Positions 22,166-32,690 of a stretch of 64,000 nucleotides of DNA are shown here, piece after piece (position 1 is the first letter of the stretch; each line of letters opens with the position of its first letter). The notes under the pieces are model-generated. The model made no database searches and was not told where the DNA came from. It saw nothing but the letters and a program-made list of their open reading frames with translations. The stretch covers positions 31,558,625 to 31,622,624 of the forward strand of contig NC_052490.1 of the NCBI RefSeq assembly GCF_009730915.1, in the 5' to 3' direction. This DNA is from Dioscorea cayenensis subsp. rotundata (lineage: Eukaryota > Streptophyta > Magnoliopsida > Dioscoreales > Dioscoreaceae). Made by a program: the position numbers and the translations under genes.

Positions 22166-23101
22166 ATTTAAACAGAAAAACAAATATTTACGTGATAAAT
22201 TAATCCTGGATATAAAAACCAATTAATCTTGGCCACTCGTACATATTTAAATAGAAACAACGATATTTAAGCACTTTTTTAAACGTAAACGCAATATATT
22301 AAACAGAAACATCGATAGTTAAACAAAGACAAACAAGCATATCAACAGATAACTCATTTTTTAAACAGAGAACTCATTTCTTAAACAGAGAGCTTATTTT
22401 TTAAACATAGACCTCATTTTTTTAAATAGAAACCCTCATCGAGTAGGGACATCGAGTATCTCATCGTCACGATCTCGCTGCAACGCTGAGTGCCGAGCTC
22501 CGGATCCGGCGAGCGATCTCGGCGTGGCCTCGCCGTGTGGGGTCTTAAAGGAGAAATCTTTATCGGCGTTGGCGATCCGGCTGGCGACGCTCCTCGGCGG
22601 TCGGAGTGGTGAGGTCTTCGATGGCGACGTCGGATAAGACGAGTCGAACTCGAACCGAACCATTCTCGATCGCGGAGACCGCAACATGGATAGCAATAGA
22701 GTTAGGGTTAGGGATCATTCCGAGGTTCGATCCATGGTGCCTAAGTCGTGCGACGGAACGGAGGGAGGAAGCGCGCCGATGAGGGTTCGATCTCGCCGCC
22801 TTCGCCTTCGCCTTCATCGCCTTCCCCGTCGTCGACCTCATCTCTTTTCATCTTCTTCGTCGTCGACCTCGGGGAAGACCGCGATGCTCCTCGTCGTCGA
22901 GCGAAGGCATCGAAAGGTTGCACTCGTACATATTTAAATAGAAACAACGATATTTAAGCACTTTTTTAAACGTAAACACAATGTATTAAACGTAAACATC
23001 GATAGTTAAACAAAGACAAACAAGCATATAAACAGAGAACTCATTTCTTAAACGAGAGCTTATTTTTTTTAAACAGAGACCTCATTTTTTTAAACGAAAC
23101 C

Positions 23102-23581
23102 TCATTGAGTAGGGACATTGAGTATCTCATCGTCACGATCTCGCTGAACGCTGAGTGCCGCGTCTCTAGATCCGGGCGAGCGATCTCGAAGCTGGCCTCG
23201 CTCGTGTGGGGTCTTAAAGGAGAAATCTTTGTCGGCGTTGGCGATCCGGTTAGCGACGCTCCTCGAGGTCGGAGTGGTGAGGTCTTCGATGGCGACGCTC
23301 GGATAAGACAGGGTCGAACTCGAAACGGAACCATTCTCGATCGCGGAGACCGCAACATGGATAGCAATAGGGTTAGGGTTAGGGATCATTCCGGGGTTTG
23401 GATCCATGGTGCCTAAGTCGGTGACAGGAACGGAGGGAGGAAGCAACGCCGATGAGGGTTCGATCTCACCGTCTTCGTCTTCGTCTTCATCGTCTTCCCT
23501 ATCGTCGACCTCATCTCTTTCATCTTCTTCGTCGTCGACCTCGGGGAAGACAGCATGCTCCTCGTTGTCGAGCGAAGGCAT
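23102..23581 (-). pseudogene. Captured gene-like open frame in the Mutator-like element, 159 codons
   Basis: The minus strand of the second GC-rich block is open for 159 codons. It starts MPSLDNEEHAVFPEVDDEED, then a long acidic run and a Pro/Ser-rich segment. I do not recognise a family. The first block (22436-22945) has the same sequence with single-base indels that break the frame. Its GC content contrasts sharply with the AT-rich remainder, as expected for a captured exon. It could be expressed as a chimeric transcript but there is no direct sign of that. Confidence 0.45.
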
Positions 23582-24280
23582 CGAAAGGTTGCACCTTTTT
23601 CTCTGGCAATATCGAGATCTAGATCGAGGTGGAGATCAAAATTCTAGGGTTCGAAATCCCATTTTTCATGCAACGTGACTGTGATTGTGAGCCGCATGCT
23701 TTGTCTCACTGGCCCATCCCAACTGCAATAAAGAGATTTTGGGGGTGATAAATACACCACAAAAAACTCATTTCTTAAACAGAAACCTCATTTTTTTAAA
23801 CAAAAACCTCATTTCTTAAACAGAAAACTCATTTCTTAAACAGAGACCTCATTTTTTTAAACAGAAACCTCATTTCTTAAACAGAAAACTCATTTATTAA
23901 ACAGAAAACTCTTTTTTTAAAACAAAAAACTCATTTTTTTAAATAGAAAACTCATTTTTTAAACAGGAAACTCATTTTTTAAACAGAACCTCATACCTCA
24001 TATTTTAAATAGAAGCTTCATTTTTTTAAATAGAAACTCATCTGCACCCTAAGGGCATTATAGTCAAACCCTCGTCACACTTGCCACGACTTCCCACGCA
24101 AGGGACAATTTCGTCCAAAAAATTCCAAATTAACTCTATCAATCAATGTTAGATGTTTGGGGGGTTTAAAAAATCATTGTATTCAAAAGGAAGGGGTTTT
24201 TGGGGAGTGCAAAACTAACGGGTGTTTTTGGCAATATTGCAAACTTACAGGGTGTTTTTGGCAATTTCCACTAAATAAAA

Positions 24281-24991
24281 CAATAATAAATATATTTTGT
24301 GAATAAAAAAAAATAATTTTTTTGCATAGTTAGAATACCATATAAAGAAAGACAGTAGAAAAGATAAATTTAAAAAGAGCAATTTATTTTATTTTATTTT
24401 GAAAACATATATTTTTCTGTATCATTATTATTTCATTTTTAGAGAGTTGCTAGTGATTAAAATCATTTTGATGTTTAGATAGACTAGTTGATAATTTTGC
24501 ATTGATTATAATTAGGTGTTAAGATTGATTGAGAAACAAGTATTAAAATGATTGCATATTTACATCAATTTTCTTTTAATTTGTAGTTAATGGAGATAAA
24601 AAAAAAAAAAACTTAATAAAATGTTTTGTTTAGTTTCACTTGCAAATTCAACTAATTGCTTTAGCTTTTCCTTGAAAGACAGAGGCGTGCGTGTGCAACT
24701 CCAAAATTTGTAAGTGGTCTACATACATGAAATCCACCAGCCACTTGCAGATTTCAATCATTGGAAAAAATAAATAAGAAATTTAATTTTTAAGTTATAT
24801 TAAAAAGTCAACAATATAAGGAAGGATGCAACTCGCAAGTGGAAAAAAAATAAAATAAAATAAAATAAAATAAAATAAAATAAAAGATATATAGAAAAAA
24901 TATATTATTCTTCCCAATAACCAATATAGGCAGGGAAGACTAACCAGGTTACAGAGTACCCAAGTGCCGTCACACGCTCACCATTTCCTCC
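24281..24991. other. Upstream region of UGT gene 4
   Basis: AT-rich with no gene. It includes an AAAAT pentanucleotide microsatellite at about 24844-24884 and a possible TATA (GATATATAG, 24885-24893) about 100 bp before the ATG. Gene 5 has the same GATATATAG word upstream of its ATG (31234-31242). Confidence 0.5.
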
Positions 24992-26398
24992 ATGGATACC
25001 GTCGTCCTCTACCCGTCCAGCGGCATCGGCCACCTTGCACCCATGACCGAGTTTGCCAAGCTCCTTGTCGCCCAAGGCCTCTCCGTCGTCATGCCCATCC
25101 TTCCACCTATGTTCCCCTCCGTTTCCACTTCTGCTATCGATGACTACATCACCCGCATCTCCTCCTCCCACCCTTCCATCTCCTTCCACCGCCTCCCAAC
25201 CTTCACAATCGACTACTCTTCCACGAACTTCGCCATCCGCGCCTTCTCCTATGTCCGCGCTGCCAACCCTCTTCTGCGAGACCTTCTACAGACCATCTCA
25301 CAGACATCCAACATAAGAGCATTCCTCACAGACTTTTTCTGCATCGACGCCCTCGACGTTGCCGCTGATCTCCAGCTGCCAGCCTACGTCTTCTTCACCT
25401 GCAGCGCTTTCGTTCTCGCCTATTTCCTCTATCTCCCCACCTTACACAGCGAGATGGCATGTGGCCCCAGTGAATTCGGAGAAACTCCCATCCATATCCC
25501 TGGCTTACCACCTATCCCACCCTCCCAGCTGCCAGATCACACGCGAGATCGGGACGAAGGATTACAGACCATCGTCGATGTATTCTCACGCTTCCCAGAA
25601 GCCAAAGGCATCATCGTCAACTCATTTGAGTTTATGGAGTCGAGAACATTAAAGACCATACGCGAAGGGCACTGTCTCCCAAACAGAGAGACGCCACCGG
25701 TGTACTGCGTGGGGCCGTTGATCACTGTCAGTAAAAGAGGAGGAGAGAGGCACGAATGTTTAACATGGCTCGACAAGCAGCCCAAAGGGAGTGTCGTGTT
25801 CCTGTGCTTCGGGAGCAAGGGACGCTTTTCGAAGGAGCAAGTCATGGAGATCGCAACTGGGCTGGAGAGAAGCGAGCAGAGGTTCGTCTGGGTTGTGCGT
25901 AGCCCACCTGATCCGGAAAATCGGTTCGCGAATTTTAACGAGGTAGATCTGGACACGCTGCTCCCTGTTGGGTTCTTGGAGCGAACAGAGGGTAGGGGAG
26001 TGGTGGTGAAAGATTGGGCACCGCAAGTGGAGGTGCTTAACCACGAAGCCACGGGTGGCTTCGTGACACACTGCGGCTGGAACTCGGTGCTGGAGGGGTT
26101 GTGTGCCGGTGTGGGGATGATAGCGTGGCCGTTGCATGCCGAGCAGAAGATGAACAAGGTGATGCTGGTGGATGAGATGAAGCTGGCGGTGGCGATACTG
26201 GGTTATCATGATAAGGGAAAAGTGGTGGCGGAGGAGGTGGAAAATCGGGTGAGGTGGCTAATGGAGTCTGACGGTGGGATGGAGCTGAGGAACCGAGCTA
26301 AGGCGATGAAGGACCGCGCAACGGCCGCTGTCAGTGATGGCGGATCATCATATGCTGCAGTGTTGGAGATTGCTTCGCAGTGGAAACTACTGTCTTGA
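24992..26398 (+). CDS. UDP-glycosyltransferase, UGT88-like (array gene 4), 468 aa
   Basis: Intronless family-1 glycosyltransferase, predicted to glucosylate a small phenolic acceptor in the cytosol. Catalytic H14 (SGIGHLAPM) and D114 (FLTDFF) are present. The HIPGLPPIPPSQLPD segment covers 168-182. The PSPG box is W342-Q385 with W363 and a terminal Gln. PLHAEQ replaces the PLYAEQ of its paralogs near the end of the box. GYHDKGK carries one extra residue compared with GYDKGK of the paralogs. The linker ITVSKRGGERHE is shared with the pseudogene, marking these two as sisters. The start ATGGATACCGT and the context before it (CTCACCATTTCCTCC) match gene 5, supporting the chosen start. Confidence 0.94.
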   Translation: MDTVVLYPSSGIGHLAPMTEFAKLLVAQGLSVVMPILPPMFPSVSTSAIDDYITRISSSHPSISFHRLPTFTIDYSSTNFAIRAFSYVRAANPLLRDLLQTISQTSNIRAFLTDFFCIDALDVAADLQLPAYVFFTCSAFVLAYFLYLPTLHSEMACGPSEFGETPIHIPGLPPIPPSQLPDHTRDRDEGLQTIVDVFSRFPEAKGIIVNSFEFMESRTLKTIREGHCLPNRETPPVYCVGPLITVSKRGGERHECLTWLDKQPKGSVVFLCFGSKGRFSKEQVMEIATGLERSEQRFVWVVRSPPDPENRFANFNEVDLDTLLPVGFLERTEGRGVVVKDWAPQVEVLNHEATGGFVTHCGWNSVLEGLCAGVGMIAWPLHAEQKMNKVMLVDEMKLAVAILGYHDKGKVVAEEVENRVRWLMESDGGMELRNRAKAMKDRATAAVSDGGSSYAAVLEIASQWKLLS

Positions 26399-26895
26399 TA
26401 TTAACATTGTTGTTTGTAGACTTGTAGTCATGGAGGAGTCAGTGCTGCCGGCCCATCGACTGCATCCAAGGCGTATTTTTGTTTTCTGGAATTTATTAAA
26501 ACTTATAACTGTTGATCTGGATTCAAAACTCAAGATTATACTCACTGTTTCATTCTTCAGAACAACAGATTGAACTCCAAGCTCTTGCCTGAATCTCCTG
26601 TAAAATTCCAAGCTTCAATGGATGCCTAGCTCCTGTAGATCTACCATCAAACATCCATGAAAAACAGAGAAAAATGAGAGAAGAACGAGGAGAAGAGAAG
26701 ATCGAGAGCTTTCATTCAAAATTAGGGATCGAGATTACAAAGAAGGGTATTTATACACTCTCTGTTACAAAGATCTGAAAAATTAACTTGATGACGTGTC
26801 TTAGGTCATTGCTGATTGGGACAACTTGTCCAGCTCAGCCTAACATATTTAACAAACTAATCACATGTAAAACATGTTATCCTATAATGAAACAA

Positions 26896-28059
26896 GGGGA
26901 GAACTTACATGAAGTTCCTTATATGCATTTCATGTAGTGCCCAGTTATATACTGACACATGTCCCATTTGTAGCTCATTTGCTTTTTGCTTTTTTCTCCC
27001 GTTAACTCAAGTTGCCCTCCGTTAAATCAAGCTTTTTCTTTTTGCCCAATTATTCACTATATTATATCATGAAGCTGCTTCTTCTCCAAGCTTAAGCTAC
27101 TTTGATCAGACCGCCACATGTCGCCGGATTGCCATGTGTCACTGGAGCTACTTTCTCTAACCATTGTTCCACCTTTGTTTTCAGGTGTTCATCTTCTTCT
27201 CCTTCCCAACTTTTTTTTCCTTCTTTGGCTAATGAGATTTTTGTAGAATTAGTTAGTTTTGATTATCTTCATTGAAGCAGAATGTAGAGGTATTAGAAAT
27301 AAAGGATAGAGATTGTGAGTTGGTCACATTTATTCAAAAATATTTTCTTAAATTCAAGCAGAATGTATATGATATCAAAATAAATTACCTACAAGTTTAT
27401 GGTCAGTATTGTTTCTAATTTTCCAAGCAAATAGGATGTGCTAAACTTTGTTCTTGTTTTGTTATAGGTGTCATCTTCATGTGTGACCTCTCAGTTGATA
27501 AAACCAGTTGTCCAACATATCCAAATATCCAATATAGAAGATGTCATACCTACATCAAGCAATTCTGCTTCAAAGGGAATACTTATCGAAGATGAGATGG
27601 ATTTAACTGAAGATTAGATGTGTTAAGAAAAAACAAAACTGAATGATATTGTCATGAAATGTATAATGAGTTTTGTTCGTTATCTCATGATTTTGTTAAT
27701 TGTTGTGATGTAATGGTTGGGAGTGTTAGGATTGTGATGGACAAATCTTTTATTTCTTGTTTTGGAACTGTTGGACATCATGGAAGATCTTTGCTGATTT
27801 TGTGGTTGTAATTCTAGTTAATTGTCCAAACTATTTTGTTTAGCCTAATTTTAGCCTAATTTTAGTTAAATATCTATCGCTATGTCATTTGAGCAGCTTT
27901 ATAATATAATATACTATTTTTTTCTTCAAAGTTAATGGAGGCCAGCTTGAGTTAACAGGAGAAAAGCAAAAAACAAATGAGCTACAAATGGGACATGTGT
28001 CAGTATATAACTGGCCACTACATGAAATACATCTAAGGAACTTCATGTAAGTTCTCCCC
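26896..28059. mobile_element. Mutator-like element with long inverted repeats (1164 bp), TSD ATGAAACAA
   Basis: The ends are long imperfect inverted repeats of roughly 130-150 bp, starting GGGGAGAACTTACATGAAG, with a perfect 9-bp duplication ATGAAACAA (26887-26895 and 28060-28068). Shared inner words include GTCAGTATATAACTGG and GAGCTACAAATGGGACATGT on the right arm and their complements on the left. No transposase is seen. The interior contains an exon-like piece (27468-27617). Confidence 0.88.
27468..27617 (+). pseudogene. Exon-like fragment inside the Mutator-like element, 50 codons
   Basis: A polypyrimidine-poor but plausible acceptor (TTTTGTTATAG) is followed by an open stretch VSSSCVTSQLIKPVVQHIQI, ending DEMDLTED and a TAG stop at 27615-27617. 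It could be the last exon of a captured gene or of a lost transposase. I do not recognise the protein. Confidence 0.35.
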
Positions 28060-28193
28060 ATGAAACAATTCATTGTATCAATTTGGTTTTTTTTAGCTTC
28101 CTTTCATCCTGATGATGAATATTTTGAATTTTCTTTCAACTCTTCTCCTTCTTTTTGATGTTTTGATAAATTTAATAGCAGCAACCTTCTACA

Positions 28194-28905
28194 CCCCCCC
28201 TTAAGTTGGAGGGTGTGTTAAGGTTAAGACACCCCCAACTTGGACAAAAGCTTGTGATGATGAGGTCCAGACAATGGCTTTGTAAATAAATCTGCCAACT
28301 GAGATTGACTAGGAACATGATGCAGAGAAATCAATCCAGCTTGTAACTGTTCTCTAACATAATGACAGTCTAATTCAATATGTTTTGTTCTCTCGTGGAT
28401 CTAGAGAAAAGACAGTGAATTCAGAAAGCAGCCTTGTTAGCCAAGATAATTTTGCACAGACACGTCTCATTGATCTGTACTCTGCTTCAGCTGAGGAAAG
28501 GGCTACTGTGGCTTGTTTTTTTGATTTCCATGATAATGGAGAATTTCCTAGCATAATGAAGAAACCACTTACTGAATGCCTTGTTTAAGGGCAAGAGGCC
28601 CAATCAGAATCACAGAATGCTTGAAGCTGAAAAGAAGAACCAGAATTCATTAAAAAGCCTTGGTCTGGATTAGATTTCAGATATCTTAAAACATGTATTC
28701 CAGCTTCCATATGTGCCGAACACAGTGATGACATAAATTGACTTAAGTGTTGAACAAAAAAAGGCTAAATCTGGCCTTGTATTGGTCAAGTAATTCAATT
28801 TTCCTACTAGTCTTCTGTAAACTGTAGGATCAGGCAATGGATCACCCATGTTGGGATGTAATTTGAGTCTTGATATCAAAGGACTTGAGACTAATGTGAG
28901 AGAAG
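28194..28905 (-). pseudogene. Truncated copia internal region (RNase H and reverse transcriptase end)
   Basis: Minus-strand pieces read [20 protein letters not shown] (near 28780-28850), the conserved copia reverse transcriptase connection motif. Further left is the sequence complementary to the usual HIELDCHYVREQL and KLGVLNL end of copia RNase H (28200-28400). The element is broken off near 28905, next to a SINE. Confidence 0.75.
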
Positions 28906-28917
28906 TGCAGTTGAACC

Positions 28918-29062
28918 CAGGGACGTGCATGTGTGGGGAGCAAGGCTCAATGCCAATCCACGTGCCCTCACCTTGCGTAGGACATGAGATTCGATCTCGG
29001 GTCTTTCTCGAAACGAACGCCCTACGCAAGAGACCCAATACCAATTGACCCAAAGGCCATTG
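28918..29062 (-). mobile_element. tRNA-derived SINE, minus-strand copy
   Basis: Read on the minus strand: TGGGTCAATTGGTATTGGGT (A-box-like), then CGAGATCGAATCTCATGTCC (B-box-like), then a CATGCACGTCCCTGG end. It matches the + strand copy at 29222-29411 over its length but in opposite orientation. No poly-A tail remains. Confidence 0.65.
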
Positions 29063-29221
29063 GTTGTTTCCATTTAACTTAAGTAATGAATTTGTGGTTT
29101 ATTTATTTATTAAAATAAAAAAATATTAACATCTATTAAAATGGACTTACTTATGGGAAATTTTTTTTTAATGGGTATCTATATTTTTCACATGTTAATT
29201 TAGAAACTTCTGTTTGATTTA

Positions 29222-29411
29222 CCCAACGGTTTTTGGATCAATTGGTATCAAATCTCTTGCATAGGACATTTATTTCAAGACGGATCCGGGATCAAACCTC
29301 ATGTTCTATGCAAGATGAGGGCATATGAGTCGGTGTTAAGTTTTACTCTTCACATGTGCACGTCCCTAAAGTTCTGATGCTTGTCGTCTATCCAAAAAAA
29401 AAAAAAAAAAA
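29222..29411 (+). mobile_element. tRNA-derived SINE with poly-A tail, + strand copy
   Basis: Contains GGATCAATTGGTATCAAATC (A-box-like) and GATCCGGGATCAAACCTCAT (B-box-like), ends CACATGTGCACGTCCCTAAA, and after a short stretch carries an 18-A run (29394-29411). A fragment of the same family lies at 57878-57962. Confidence 0.68.
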
Positions 29412-31283
29412 TCTTTTGCCTGACTTGACTTTTATCAAACTTGAAAAGAAACATTAGGCACTGCAGGGCTGTGCGGACAATTATGATATGCCTTGAAAAT
29501 CAAGTATTTTATACTAATTTACCAAACTTAACTTTATTTCAAAGTCCATTAAAATTTCGTTAATTTTATTTTAATTATATTTTTATTCTGTCTTTAAAAA
29601 ATGAGTTTTTTTACTTTTCAAAACATATTAGAAAGCCTCAAAATACATTAGATGTAAAAGATTAATTAAAAGAAAGTTATTTACAGTTTTATATATTTAA
29701 ATGAATAGATATAAAAGAGCAAAGAAAGTTTTGAAAAGAGAACTGGTAAATAAGACAAAAAAATTAATAAAATGAAGTTAATTAATTACTTGTGTGTTAT
29801 AAAATGTTTTTAAATATATCTATATTTTATAGTCAAGTGTTTTTAAGATTGGCAATTATTTGTTCCAATATATATTTTTGGATATAATAAGGTTTTCTCT
29901 ATTTAGATTTGTGGAAAATATTAAATAATAATAATTTATGCATAATATTTGTTAATGAAAGACAGTAAAAAGAATGAGTTGATTTTCTATGTTAATATTT
30001 TGGATGTCATTTTCAAAATTTATTTTATTTTTCAATTATAATCTCCTTCTAAGTTCTCACAACTAAACCAAATAAATTCCAGTTGTCTAGACATCATCAA
30101 TCACACAAAATATTGATTGAGATGAGTGAATTGTCTATCTTATTAGTTGTAGTAAAATTTATATTCATAATAATATTTTTTTTTAAATAAATTCTAATGC
30201 ACGCATAAAAATGAGGAATAATTCCCATGAATGATAACATGGTAAATTTTGTGGTAATAATATGATTTAAAATAACATCAAAATAAAATCCTCCTATGTT
30301 TTACATAGAGGGATGAATTTTATGGTAAAAACAAAGCTAACAATTGTTTAAAATAAGATTTCAAAGTATACTTCCATTTTTAAATTGTTTTCTACATTAT
30401 AATTTATATGATGACCAGCTTAATTACATATTAAAAAAATGATCTTTTCATCTCTTAAGCCTCTATCGAGGATATCTTAGTTTTTTTTGTCAAGTTTTTT
30501 TGTGTCTTGTGCATGTATTACCAGTGAATTTCGCCAAAAATACTTAGGTGCAATCGATGTGGTCTAAAACTCAGTCTTGCAAAGCTTTGAAACTAACTGT
30601 CGTAAAGGATATAGTAATATAATCAGCTGTCATTAAAGGATTTATAGTCCAACTGTAATGATTCAACTGTAAAAAATTATATTGTGGAGATTTAAATGCT
30701 CTGAATTTAAATTTCATTGGATATTGTGATGTATCATCATAGGGATTAAACGATTAAATATGGGCATATTTGATGGCATATGTGTTAATCACATTTGTTT
30801 AAAAAAACATAATCGGATGCCAGAAATCCTATCATTATAAAGTAATCTGCCAATAAAGCCAATAAAGCCAATGAAGACAGCTATTAAGATAGTAGCTACA
30901 ACATGATGGTTTTATTTCCTATTGGTGCATCTTGTCATTTCACAATTATGAGCTTTTTAGTACGAAAACGAAACATATTCGAGATAAGAATGCGAGACAG
31001 ACCTTCCAAGGTATCAATTTTTATGTACTTTCCGACCACCTACCCACCAAAATAATTTTATAGAAAAATAAATATCTAAATATTTGAGAGAAAAAAAAGA
31101 AAAAAGCAAAAAAAAAAAAAAGATAAATACCGTGTGAACATCCACAACCATACACAGTGATCCACATAAACTCCACCAATGACGTTATCACAACCTGAGA
31201 CGGCCACGCACTATCTCCTAAATAGTAAATAAAGATATATAGAGTTCCCCAGTGCACTCACACACTCACCATCTCCTCTATCA
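29412..31283. other. AT-rich upstream region of UGT gene 5
   Basis: No gene is visible. A stretch near 30560-30600 (GGTCTAAAACTCAGTCTTGC, then AAGCTTTGAAAC) matches 44600-44635 upstream of gene 6, so the upstream region was duplicated with the gene. Just before gene 5 is the ordered set GAACATCCACAACC, TACACA, also seen before gene 2. Confidence 0.5.
31234..31242 (+). promoter_or_regulatory. Possible TATA box of UGT gene 5
   Basis: GATATATAG lies 42 bp before the ATG. Gene 4 has the same word ~100 bp upstream. If used, the leader here would be very short. Position is the only support. Confidence 0.35.
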
Positions 31284-32690
31284 ATGGATACCGTGGTCTT
31301 CTACCCGGCCCCCGGCATCGGCCACCTTGCACCCATGACCGAGTTCGCCAAGCTTCTCGTCGCTCAAGGCTTCTCCGTCGACATCGCCATCCTTCCACCT
31401 ATGTACCCCTCCGTTTCCACTTCCGATACAGATGACTACATGACCCGCATCTCCTCCTCCCATCCTTCCATCACTTTCCACCGCCTGCCACCATTCACAG
31501 TCCACCAGTCTTCCACTCACATCGCCGTCCGTTTCTTATCCGAACTCCGCGCCGCTAACCCTCTTCTCCGTGACCTACTCCAGTCCATCTCACAGACATC
31601 CAACATCCGCGCCATCCTCACAGACTTTTTCTGCATGGACGTTCTCGACGTTGCCGCCGATCTCCAGCTACCAGCATACGTCTTCTTCACCTGCAGCGCC
31701 TTCATTCTTGCTTATTTCCTCTACCTCCCCACCTTATACAGCGAGATGACATGCGGCCCCAGTGAACTCGGAGAAACTCCCATCCATATCCCTGGTGTAC
31801 CACCTATCCCAGCCTCTCATATGCCAGATCTCATGCGAGATCGGGACGAGGGATTGCAGACCTTTGTCAATTTATTCTCACGTCTCCCAGATGCCAAAGG
31901 TATCATCCTCAACTCATTCGAGTTTCTGGAGTCCAGAACACTGAAGACCGTACGAGGAGGACACTGCCTCCCGAACAGAGAGACGCCACCAGTGTACTGC
32001 GCGGGGCCGTTGATCAAAGAAAGTGGAGGAGGAGGAGGAGAGAGGCACGAGTGTTTAACATGGCTCGACAAGCAGCCCAAAGGAAGTGTCGTGTTCCTGT
32101 GCTTCGGGAGCAGGGGACGCTTCACGGCGGAGCAAGTCAATGAGATCGCAACGGGGCTGGAGAGAAGCGACCAGAGGTTTGTCTGGGTTGTCCGAAGCCC
32201 ACCTGATCCGGAGAATCGGCTGGCGACTTCTAACGAGGTGGATCTGGACACGCTTCTCCCTGTTGGGTTCTTGGAGCGAACAGAGGGTAGGGGAGTGGTG
32301 GTGAAAGATTGGGCACCGCAAGTGGAGGTGCTTAACCACGAGGCAACAGGTGTCTTCGTTACGCACTGCGGCTGGAACTCGGTGCTGGAGGGGTTGCTCG
32401 CCGGCGTGGGGCTGATAGCGTGGCCGTTGTATGCGGAGCAGAAGATGAACAAGGTGGTGCTGGTGGATGAGATGAAGCTGGCGGTAGAGTTGAAGGGTTA
32501 TGATAAGGGAAAAGTGGCTGCGGAGGAGGTAGAGAATCGCCTGAGGTGGCTCATGCAGTCCGACGGTGGGGCTGAGTTGAGGAACCGTGCTAAGGAGATG
32601 AAGGACCATGCCATGGCTGCCCTCAGTGATGGCGGGTCATCACATGCTGCCGTGCTGGAGTTGGTTTCTCTGTGGAAAAAACAGCGTTGA
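31284..32690 (+). CDS. UDP-glycosyltransferase, UGT88-like (array gene 5), 468 aa
   Basis: Intronless family-1 glycosyltransferase. Catalytic H14 (PGIGHLAPM) and D114 (ILTDFF). HIPGVPPIPASHMPD covers 168-182. The PSPG box is W343-Q386 with W364 and the terminal Gln, so UDP-glucose is the expected donor. Unusual inside the box: EATGVFVTHCGW, where the second glycine of the usual GGFVTHCGW is valine, and GLLAGVGLIAW. The linker before ERHE is glycine-rich (ESGGGGGERHE). The C-terminus (VLELVSLWKKQR) groups with gene 6. A copy of the long solo-LTR-like repeat begins 864 bp after the stop. The start is supported by paralog alignment and by the shared CTCACCATCTCCTCT context. Confidence 0.94.
   Translation: MDTVVFYPAPGIGHLAPMTEFAKLLVAQGFSVDIAILPPMYPSVSTSDTDDYMTRISSSHPSITFHRLPPFTVHQSSTHIAVRFLSELRAANPLLRDLLQSISQTSNIRAILTDFFCMDVLDVAADLQLPAYVFFTCSAFILAYFLYLPTLYSEMTCGPSELGETPIHIPGVPPIPASHMPDLMRDRDEGLQTFVNLFSRLPDAKGIILNSFEFLESRTLKTVRGGHCLPNRETPPVYCAGPLIKESGGGGGERHECLTWLDKQPKGSVVFLCFGSRGRFTAEQVNEIATGLERSDQRFVWVVRSPPDPENRLATSNEVDLDTLLPVGFLERTEGRGVVVKDWAPQVEVLNHEATGVFVTHCGWNSVLEGLLAGVGLIAWPLYAEQKMNKVVLVDEMKLAVELKGYDKGKVAAEEVENRLRWLMQSDGGAELRNRAKEMKDHAMAALSDGGSSHAAVLELVSLWKKQR

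Larger units (their letters stand above)
21803..24271. mobile_element. Mutator-like element with duplicated GC-rich cargo (2469 bp), TSD TAAATAAAA
   Basis: Terminal inverted sequences are GGGAAAATTACTGTTTACCCC at the left (first 20 bases shown in shortened form: GGGAAAATTACTG) and GTGGAAATTGCCAAAAACAC read inward from the right. The 9-bp duplication TAAATAAAA (21794-21802 and 24272-24280) is the Mutator signature. No transposase is visible. The interior has a 687-bp tandem duplication (about 22234-22920 and 22921-23605), each unit holding a GC-rich, gene-like block, and clusters of ~20-bp repeats of the form CTCATTTCTTAAACAGA. This fits a Pack-MULE, a Mutator-like element carrying captured host sequence. 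Confidence 0.85.
26599..28193 (-). mobile_element. Copia-type LTR interrupted by a Mutator-like element
   Basis: Read on the minus strand the LTR begins TGTAGAAGGTTGCTGC at 28193, just after a purine tract of AAGGGGGGGTG, has a TATA region (GTGTATAAATACCC, about 26745-26758), and ends near TTTTACA (26599). Without the 1164-bp Mutator-like insertion and its duplication it is about 420 bp. It is the left-hand LTR of a truncated minus-strand copia element; the other LTR is not found in the window. Confidence 0.6.

Noticed and set aside
22697..22712. GGTTAGGGTTAGGG in the Mutator-like element as interstitial telomere repeat
   Set aside because: Only two units, and typical plant telomere is TTTAGGG; part of the duplicated GC-rich cargo.
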